Assembly (NCBI GenBank): GCA_964023205.1
Contig: OZ026835.1
Coordinates: 40,769,083 to 40,833,082, forward strand
Source of the DNA: Lutraria lutraria
Taxonomy: Eukaryota > Mollusca > Bivalvia > Venerida > Mactridae
Length of the DNA stretch: 64,000 nucleotides
Direction of reading: 5' to 3'
In this document: one piece after another, positions 60,101 to 64,000 of the stretch
How the letters are laid out: each line of letters begins with the position of its first letter
Numbering within the stretch: position 1 is the stretch's first letter
Made by a program: the position numbers and the translations under genes
Notes under the pieces: generated by a model
What the model was told of the DNA's origin: nothing
Seen by the model: the letters and a program-made list of their open reading frames with translations, nothing else
Databases searched by the model: none

Positions 60101-60541
60101 CCTGGCATCAAACGTGCAATGATATGTCCTTACGTCTGTCAGTGTAAGGCTTATTTGGTAAAGCATATCATAGGGCATATTAAGTGTTTATTGAATGCAG
60201 AGGTTTGTCTCTTTTTATACAGCAGACTTTTAATGATTAGTTGCATCGCTCATTTTGATTGGTTGGTCTATTCCACCTCTCCGTCTGCTTGTCTGTAAGT
60301 CAACCAGAAATTTGGTTTCAGTTCAATCACATGAGAATACATGGATGCATTATGTTCTAGCTTTAACAATGCTTACATGTATGTACTTTCAGGTTTTGGA
60401 GGTACGAAATTTATCTCCTTTGAAGAGCGTCACTGGCATAGCGATTGTTTCGTCTGCTACAAATGTAATGCTTCGATGGTTGGACGTGGATTCCTTGTTA
60501 ACGAAGGGGATATCCTATGCCCTGATTGTGGAAGAAATTAG
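42104..60541 (+). CDS. FHL: four-and-a-half LIM domain protein (FHL/Limpet), six coding exons
   Basis: Joined coding exons 42104-42124, 42272-42472, 52397-52571, 58730-58899, 59649-59835 and 60393-60541 give 300 aa. Introns are GT-AG, in phases 0, 0, 1, 0, 1. Residues 29-53 are the half LIM (C29, C32, C50, C53). LIM1 is about 62-114, LIM2 123-175, LIM3 184-234 and LIM4 243-297. Each full domain has the CX2C, H, CX2C, CX2C ligands for two zinc ions. The signatures DLSYKDHHWHE, FEYKGKQWHEEC and GGTKFISFEERHWHSDC and the end ILCPDCGRN are those of animal FHL proteins. Vertebrate FHL2 is 279 aa, so the length fits. FHL/Limpet proteins are scaffolds in muscle sarcomeres and nuclei that bind integrins, signalling proteins and transcription factors (family knowledge). 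The N-terminus MDPSDSL comes from a separate 5' exon; longer isoforms with more LIM domains would splice other exons to 42272. The symbol denotes the family, not a particular paralogue. Confidence 0.93.
42272..42472 (+). CDS. FHL: FHL exon 2 (half LIM and start of LIM1)
   Basis: Acceptor CTCTATTTTCAG, donor GTGAGT; 67 codons, phase 0 at both ends. It encodes IFSAEYTKAM, the zinc finger CKNC..CIPC and then CEECKKPIGPDYK, the first pair of LIM1 ligands. IFSAEYTKAM belongs to the first finger of a complete LIM domain whose CX2C pair would lie on an earlier exon. The domain is therefore cut in half by the choice of first exon. Confidence 0.93.
42525..42765 (+). mobile_element. SINE-B copy in FHL intron 2
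   Basis: The head CCGTGGCCCAGAGGTTGATG (A box TGGCCCAGAGG), then CATTGGACTTGTAACC. The body has CTATGAAAATTCGAAAAG, TATGTGGAGAAGCTG and CTGTCCAGGTAAATTGG, then TTAGGTGAACCTGC. It begins about 50 bp after the exon 2 donor. Confidence 0.8.
42766..44879. other. FHL intron 2, no further recognised feature
   Basis: Intronic. At 42950-43090 a phrase of the type AGAGCTTAATTAGGATC occurs three times (diverged tandem). Otherwise nothing was recognised; frames at 43811 and 44762 are not coding. Confidence 0.5.
44880..46461 (-). mobile_element. element R copy 2, about 1.58 kb, in FHL intron
   Basis: Reverse complement of 19757-21311 with high identity. It starts TTGTACGGCGACAGGAGTT, then GCCGTAC (a terminal hairpin), and ends TTTAACTTGTAA. 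It carries the TATA block (45047-45093) and a single 84-bp unit. Left and right ends show TTGTACGGCG as a short inverted repeat. Mobility is supported by two separated, inverted copies. A 75-aa frame is open in both copies, but it is not judged to be a gene. Confidence 0.8.
45047..45093 (-). promoter_or_regulatory. TATA-containing block in element R
   Basis: On the minus strand: CTATAAATAGCGACGGCG, then TCATCAAG and CTAACACTAGTTGGTGTGA. It matches 39451-39497. CACGTGA motifs follow downstream in the same strand sense. Confidence 0.5.
46462..47063. other. FHL intron 2, no recognised feature
   Basis: Unique AT-rich intronic sequence. Confidence 0.45.
47064..47165. repeat. 24-bp minisatellite (CAGTAAACAGACT)
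   Basis: About five imperfect units of CCCAGTAAACAGACTGGTT, alternating CAGTAAACAGA and CAGTAAATAGA. The minus frame 47018-47242 translates it. Confidence 0.85.
47166..47711. other. FHL intron 2, no recognised feature
   Basis: Unique sequence. Opposed frames at 47340-47579 have no recognisable similarity. Confidence 0.4.
47712..47930 (+). mobile_element. SINE-B copy, B box preserved
   Basis: GTCATGTAACCCAGCAAACC, then AGATTCGAGTCCTGG (B box GATTCGAGTCC, one off the consensus). The body has ATCTGAAAATTTGACAAAAG, ACTGTCCAGGAACACTGG and TTAGGTGAACCTGCC. This is the best B box of the family. Confidence 0.82.
47931..48880. other. FHL intron 2; poly-C tract at 48509-48530
   Basis: No gene. About 20 consecutive C at 48509-48530 produces the poly-proline in the frame 48420-48623, which is not coding. 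Confidence 0.6.
48881..49067. mobile_element. MITE, CAGTATAACCTC ends
   Basis: The left end CAGTATAACCTCTCC is preceded by TA; the right end is the reverse complement CAGTACAACCTCACC. The interior has inverted GGTGGTTGCTATAG and AGGGTTGCTG modules. No ORF. Confidence 0.75.
49158..49300 (+). mobile_element. MITE-2 copy, 3' part lost
   Basis: ATTTTTGGAAATTGAATTTT, CAGCTTTCCATGGCCTG, ACATCCGCCATGCAATTATTG. It matches the left two thirds of the family. Confidence 0.7.
49340..49540. mobile_element. MITE, TACTGTGGAATCATTC ends, 201 bp
   Basis: Left TACTGTGGAATCATTCATTT; the right end reversed reads TACTGTATTTTCATTTATTT. The interior has paired CGTTGGGGATTTAATTTCG and AATCCACGAAAAAATGTCC modules. 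TA-flanked. Not coding. Confidence 0.78.
49541..50178. other. FHL intron 2, no recognised feature
   Basis: Unique intronic sequence with a short poly-G at 49983-49990. Confidence 0.45.
50179..51295 (+). mobile_element. minisatellite-cored element type II, full length
   Basis: Starts AGCTCACCTGATTCATCAGG (a perfect AGCTCACCTGAT / ATCAGGTGAGCT hairpin). It ends CAGGTGAGCGATAAAGGGCC, then AACGTGGCCCTCCTGTT. The core is about five 160-bp units with TAGCTTGTTTACACTCTAG, AGTAAATGTGTATAACC and CTTCAAGAGTTATGGGCCC. Adjacent frames at 50629 and 50789 are successive units. It lies in FHL intron 2 in sense orientation. Confidence 0.87.
51338..51405 (+). repeat. CATGAA dispersed repeat, diverged copy
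   Basis: CTGTCAAATAGTTATTCTTA, AATTCAAGAAAAGTTC, GATTTCATGAATTCC. Confidence 0.6.
51406..52396. other. end of FHL intron 2, no recognised feature
   Basis: Unique AT-rich sequence up to the exon 3 acceptor. Confidence 0.45.
52397..52571 (+). CDS. FHL: FHL exon 3 (rest of LIM1, start of LIM2)
   Basis: Acceptor TTATTTTCAG, donor GTAAAA (weaker than GTAAGT). It encodes DLSYKDHHWHEFC..CIEC..FCADC and then CDGCTEPFRG. It ends in phase 1. A MITE-2 begins about 25 bp downstream of the donor. Confidence 0.95.
52596..52768 (+). mobile_element. MITE-2 copy just downstream of FHL exon 3
   Basis: Starts GTTTTTGGAAACTGAATGAC and ends GAGTTCAGTTTCCATGAG. Interior ACCAAAGTACTACGTTTATC, then CACCGCGCAATTGTTAAA and AGTTCCTGTTCCAGGTTGC. 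It sits about 25 bp past the donor at 52572. Confidence 0.85.
52769..54510. other. FHL intron 3, no recognised feature
   Basis: Unique AT-rich intronic DNA. Frames at 53102-53459 resemble no family known to me. Confidence 0.45.
54511..54620 (+). mobile_element. SINE-A 3' fragment
   Basis: AAGAGTAGGGATAGAATATC, CCCAGTTCTCCTGTATCTTC, GTTGAATGGGCCTTTAAACA. 5'-truncated, as is usual for retroposed copies. Confidence 0.8.
54621..55274. other. FHL intron 3, no recognised feature
   Basis: Unique AT-rich sequence. Confidence 0.4.
55275..55625. repeat. 40-bp TGTTCACTAATAAATGGTGACTG minisatellite, left block
   Basis: About nine units of ACTGTCCACTAATAAATG, then ATGACTGTAT and ACTAAATATG. It shares its core (TTCACTAATA, GTGACTG) with the larger blocks at 56205 and 57404. 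Confidence 0.9.
55812..56060. repeat. 47-bp minisatellite, about five units
   Basis: Starts of AGGTCTGTGTGACCAGTTG at 55814, 55861 and 55908 give a period of 47 bp. Each unit is two half-repeats of GGTCTGTGTGACCAGT. Units appear almost identical, which indicates recent homogenisation. The minus frame 55798-56187 translates it. Confidence 0.93.
56205..56477. repeat. 40-bp minisatellite, middle block
   Basis: Seven units of AATAGAACTGTTCACTAATA, then AATAGTGACT. The block is interrupted by the hAT-type element and resumes at 57404. Confidence 0.92.
56486..57395 (+). mobile_element. hAT-type element, 910 bp, 8-bp target duplication
   Basis: Ends TAGGGCTGTCCCGATA and, reversed, TAGGGCTGTCCCGATA (16 bp identical). 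GTATGTTC is duplicated exactly on both sides (56478-56485, 57396-57403), the 8-bp signature of hAT elements. Sub-terminal CGTATCG and GATATG repeats occur at both ends. It contains a broken BED-finger remnant but no catalytic domain, so it is non-autonomous. Confidence 0.92.
56835..56928 (+). pseudogene. BED zinc finger remnant of a hAT transposase
   Basis: One frame reads YFGVPINETKK. After a frame change it reads KEARSCQCDVKYSGGTSNL, then RTH and stops at about 56939. A CXC/CX2C pair followed by GGTSNLRTH is typical of the BED DNA-binding finger at the N-terminus of hAT transposases. Frameshift and loss of downstream sequence make it non-functional. Confidence 0.65.
57404..58130. repeat. 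40-bp minisatellite, right block
   Basis: About 18 units of AATAGAACTGTTCACTAATA, AATAGTGACTG, TATGTTCA. The first six units carry the variant AATAGAAATAGTGACTG, which shows local homogenisation. The minus frame 57607-57963 translates it. Confidence 0.94.
58526..58676. mobile_element. MITE, TACTGTAAAACCCT ends, 151 bp
   Basis: Left TACTGTAAAACCCTTTAAAA; reversed right TACAGTAAACCCTCTGAAAA. The interior has repeated GAAAACTGGAATTC modules. It sits 54 bp before the exon 4 acceptor in FHL intron 3. Confidence 0.7.
58730..58899 (+). CDS. FHL: FHL exon 4 (LIM2 core, start of LIM3)
   Basis: Acceptor CTTTTTTTTAG, donor GTAAGT. It encodes GMKKFEYKGKQWHEEC, CMVC, CVPCYERDFAQ and CTKCSG. It completes a glycine codon begun in exon 3. 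Confidence 0.95.
58900..59648. other. FHL intron 4, no recognised repeat
   Basis: Intron of 749 bp. A SINE-like scrap AATTTAACATGATAGGGAGC at 58980 cannot be assigned. Frames at 59204-59547 are not coding. Confidence 0.5.
59649..59835 (+). CDS. FHL: FHL exon 5 (LIM3 core, start of LIM4)
   Basis: Acceptor CTTTTTTTACAG, donor GTATAA. It encodes VINKGGVAYKNMPWHREC, CTNC, CADCYGEMFA and CCRCSNAIT. Phase 0 in, phase 1 out. Confidence 0.95.
59836..60392. other. FHL intron 5, no recognised repeat
   Basis: Intron of 557 bp, AT-rich; nothing else noted. Confidence 0.5.
60393..60541 (+). CDS. FHL: FHL exon 6 (LIM4 and stop)
   Basis: Acceptor GTATGTACTTTCAG. It encodes GFGGTKFISFEERHWHSDC, CYKC, VGRGFLVNEGDILCPDC and GRN, then TAG at 60539-60541. 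The C-terminal tail after the last cysteine is only three residues, as short as in vertebrate FHLs. The overlapping frame at 60255-60575 is a shadow. Confidence 0.96.
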
Positions 60542-61069
60542 AACAAAAATAGAATTGTTGCATAAGTTAACTTAGTATGAACATTATAGAAAATCTTTTC
60601 AGATTTTTTCAGAAACCCATGTTTTTGTCCCATTTGTTGAACATTGTTTTGAACAAGTGTACAATTTACTTAGAGAATGGATTATTGCCCGTTATGACTG
60701 CTGAAATTTTCTTATATTTGTTATTTTATCAAGATATTTTGTGAATTTTCTAGTAGTTTTATAACCATTTTTACTCTAAAATTTAATCAAGCCTAGTCAA
60801 GCGGTTTATGTGAATGTCATTGTGTAGTCTGAATTCATTCTTTCAATCTGATCATGATTGTTATTTATTGAAAGTTTTTAACATGAAATTGAACTATTAT
60901 AAAAAAACTATGTGTAATTTTTTGAATTTTTCAAAGTCTAGATAATATCTTGATATTTTTTATTTTTACGCCTTTTACCATCGATTATAGATATTGTATG
61001 CTTGAAATATGATACTTATATAAAATTACATGACTTACACACTTTTATGTAATTTTGTTTTTTCTAAGA

Positions 61070-61812
61070 TATTTAGATATTTATTCCAACATAAGGCATA
61101 AAGCCCAACAGTTTACAATACATATACAATTTACATTACATATATATTAAACAAAACATAGTATGAATTTCTACAATGATAAATAATTATAAGCTGTACT
61201 AAGCTGTAATGGCGGATCTTTTTTAATAAATAACTTATGGGAACATAAAAGAAATAATTTAACCATATTGCAATGAAATGAAGAGAAAAGTGTTAAAAAC
61301 GTTTTACATAAAATGTAGATCATAGATTACAGGGCTTCGTCACGTAATTTGAAACATTTATGAATATATACCGAAAGTTGTTTAATTATTGTTTCATTTT
61401 CAGATGAGATTAGTTCGATAAATTTTGGCATATTTGGTCTATTCCAGTAATATTTTCTAATATATTTTTTTCGAATATTTGAATATAATTGACATTCTAA
61501 ATCAAAGTGAAATTCATCATCAAGAGAATTGCAAAATTTACATTTCCTTTCATTTCTAGGTGGTTTTTTGGGTTTATTCCATCTTCCACTTTCAATTTCT
61601 AACGATGACTTGACATTACTAATTTCGAGAAAGCATATCTGTATTTTGGAATATTAATTATTTTAAGATAGGGTTTGAAACCAAAATTTCCGAATAAACA
61701 ATATGTACTAAATCTAGACGATTCATTTATTTCTACGTTCCATTGCTGAATAAAAATATCTTTAATTCTTTGTGAAAATAAATTAATGAATGATTTACAA
61801 TGTATCTAATTG
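61070..61812 (-). mobile_element. 5'-truncated LINE tail, antisense in FHL 3' UTR
   Basis: On the minus strand the 3' end of a non-LTR retrotransposon ORF can be read. SFINLFSQRIKDIFIQQWN is followed by YCLFGNFGFKPYLKI, RYAFSKLVMSSHR, then (after a -1 shift near 61600) LEIESGRWNKPKK, RKCKFCNSLDDEFHFDLEC and KKYIRKYYWNRPNM. It stops at TAA (61327-61329). CX2C..H..C is the C-terminal cysteine motif of such reverse transcriptase proteins. No RT domain is present: the copy is 5'-truncated, frameshifted and dead. The 3' tail ends near GGAATAAATATC (about 61075). Confidence 0.82.
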
Positions 61813-63858
61813 TATAACTTCTCAAATATTACAAGATCTGTTGACACAAACTTTATTAACTTATGTATCTTTTAACTTATTTTATGTTCTGAAATTACAA
61901 GTCTTTCATGAATTCGTTTAGAATATTCTTGTTGTCATGGAAATAAGTTTAGTGGAATGTTTTAACTGTTGTTTATATTGTAGGTAGCTCATAATCGTTA
62001 TTCATATACTATTATTTTCAAATTGAAAATTTGCCTTGTACTGAAGTATTTAATGTCTAAATTAAAATTCACTTTTGAATATGTTTGGCATTGTTACATC
62101 CTCCAAGATTTTTGGAAACATTCTATGAATGTAAAATTAAGAAAAAAGTCAAGGTCATTTTTTGGAAGAGTACAAAATTGAAGAGTTGAGGTTCCACATA
62201 TTTATCACAATTTGTTAGTTTTGCATGTTAGAGAAAAAGGGAATATTATGTATTTTATAGTATTTTTTGCTGTTTATTGCGATTGTATATAAGTAGTTAG
62301 TTAGGTTTTTACTTAAATTTTCTTCCATTTAGATACAACGTCACCTACCGATTTATTGTTGATATATTTGTTTACCCACTTGTTCTCATAGCAATATGAT
62401 TTTGTCATATTTTTTTGTCTTGTTTGATTGTAAAATGTATTGTAAAAAATATTGAGCTGTCTGTTATCTTGTAATTGATTCTGTTATACAGAACAGGGAC
62501 TGCAGGTATTTCAAGAAGACAGACAATAATTCCGTGCTTTGGATTTAGGAAAGTATCATTTAGGTTGCTGGTAACCTATATTTAAAACTGGAGTCTCTCA
62601 GCTGTTGCCATGCTTCCCCATGATCCCCCATGTTTTCACTTTTATTTTCGGTTTAAAATTTTTAATCTTCGAAAAAAAACATTATATTCAATGATGTAAC
62701 AAGGATCAGTACTTGACTTTGTTTATACTAGAGTTATTTCCCTTTGATACTTGTGCAGATACAAAAGTTAGAAATTCAATGAAAATACAGATTTCAGTTA
62801 ATCAATGAAATAGTCAAATTTGACACTGAAGTTAAGCATATGATTTGCTTTTTGGTTGCTAGGCACCAAGGGAATATTGCAACCAATTTCAGTGAAATCT
62901 GGGTATTTTTGATGATTTTATGTACATAAATGCAATGAATTTGATATTACCTATGTATGCACTGGTATGGCTGTTTTTGCCATGATATTGCCTTTTTATT
63001 GAAGTCTAAACTTGTGTACATATATGATTTGGTTAAACTTTCTTATGCAGTAGAATTTTGAGCATATCAATTTATATTTATGAAAGTGCAATATGTAGTT
63101 CTATATGATATCCAGGAGTGGTGGTAAAATGTCTTATTTTCCCTTAGATTCATGTTTGTTTGGATCTTTCTTACAATCATCACTCCTTGATATACCTTTT
63201 TGCTTCTCTGTGTGTGCCTTTTTGTGCTTGTTATATAATTTGTTTTTATCATTGTTAATATATATATATGAAATGTGTTGTCCTGATGATTATTATTTTG
63301 TTATATACATGTAAACTATTTATTACATAGTTTTCTGTCTGTCTGAAAGATGCTTTTTTAAAATCTCAAATTATTATGTTAACAAAGAAGCTGATCTGGA
63401 TTGATGTACTTTGGTAAAATAAGCTTATATTTATTCTAACAATTAAGCTTGCATGTCAAATTATCAAACAAGTTAAGTAGTAATGGAATCTAATGTATTT
63501 TGAAAGAATATGATCCTACTGTCAATGCAATGGTCACCTTGTATGAAATAAGCCAATCGACTAGGATAAACAAATGCTATGAGCTAGTATGAAAATGTAT
63601 TTTGGATAACATTATGTATTGAGATATGCACAAGTCTTGTTAAATTTGCAATATTTTAACTGCTAGGTGTTAATCCTGTATATTGTTAATAATTGTATGC
63701 CTTTGACCCCTTTTGTCCCCCTAATTTTTCAGGCCCTGTCCTTGGTGTGCTTCCAGCATTGTGGTAATGTGTATAAATTTATCAATATTTGTTTGTCTTC
63801 CAAAAATCTTTATAATTATAATGTCTTCAAACACTGTTGTACATGTATTACGAAGCAC

Positions 63859-63864
63859 AATAAA
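63859..63864 (+). promoter_or_regulatory. polyadenylation signal AATAAA, probable FHL 3' end
   Basis: CACAATAAAGCC, with a GT-rich downstream element about 15-30 bp later. Chosen over 61225 because of the downstream element. Confidence 0.45.
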
Positions 63865-64000
63865 GCCAAGTTGTCTTGTCCTGGGTGTATTTCGTAACTT
63901 CATTGTCACATGGACTTGACTTATGGCTTTGTCAAATGTTTGCAAATTTTAACTTAAGCATATTCCCTTTAAGAAGATGTGTGGTAAATTCACTGAATGT

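Larger units (their letters stand above)
60542..63880 (+). other. FHL: probable FHL 3' untranslated region
   Basis: Sequence after the stop has no further coding exon. AATAAA candidates occur at 61225 (inside the antisense LINE tail) and 63859. The second is followed within 30 bp by a GT-rich tract (TTGTCTTGTCCTGGGTGT) and is the better cleavage site, implying a UTR of about 3.3 kb. Alternative ends are possible; no transcript evidence is available. Confidence 0.45.

Noticed and set aside
60255..60575. 106-aa ORF overlapping FHL exon 6
   Set aside because: Shadow in another frame of a well-supported LIM exon.

Overview
The window is eukaryotic nuclear DNA that is AT-rich, intron-rich and packed with repeats. 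It most resembles a bivalve (or at least lophotrochozoan) mollusc. This is inferred from the repeat families: minisatellite-cored elements whose ends read AGCTCACCTG and GGGCCAT..ATGGCCCTCTTGTT, tRNA-headed SINEs, and many TA-flanked MITEs. The species cannot be told from sequence alone.

One host gene is recognisable: a four-and-a-half-LIM-domain (FHL / Limpet) protein on the + strand. Its coding exons are 42104-42124, 42272-42472, 52397-52571, 58730-58899, 59649-59835 and 60393-60541 (stop at 60539). All join in frame with GT-AG introns and give 300 aa: half LIM finger plus four complete LIM domains. The first coding exon gives a start codon exactly where a longer multi-LIM isoform would have to splice in. 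A second possible start microexon sits at 9397-9409. The 3' UTR probably runs to an AATAAA at 63859 and contains an antisense LINE tail.

The upstream 42 kb (possibly 5' intron or intergenic) and the large introns are a mosaic of mobile elements and tandem repeats. 0-9 kb: an 85-bp satellite, SINEs, a CATGGTAC-type minisatellite and a nearly intact 1.82-kb mariner with 30-bp TIRs, a GT-AG intron and one premature stop. 9.6-13 kb: two minisatellite-cored elements head to head, one splitting an older MITE. 13-24 kb: MITEs (one nested), a 1.29-kb TIR element, an 89-bp minisatellite and a 1.55-kb element whose second copy is inverted in the FHL intron. 25-26.6 kb: a pogo/Tigger-type element with a nested TTAA-flanked element. 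27-42 kb: a 25-bp satellite, SINEs, another minisatellite-cored element, a 140-bp perfect duplication and a 1.17-kb candidate TIR element carrying a TATA block and a small ORF. 42-64 kb: the FHL gene, whose introns hold SINEs, MITEs, a third type of minisatellite-cored element and a 40-bp minisatellite interrupted by a hAT-type element with an 8-bp target duplication.

No CRISPR array, rRNA or free-standing tRNA gene was seen. Most open frames in the window are by-products of tandem repeats or transposons.
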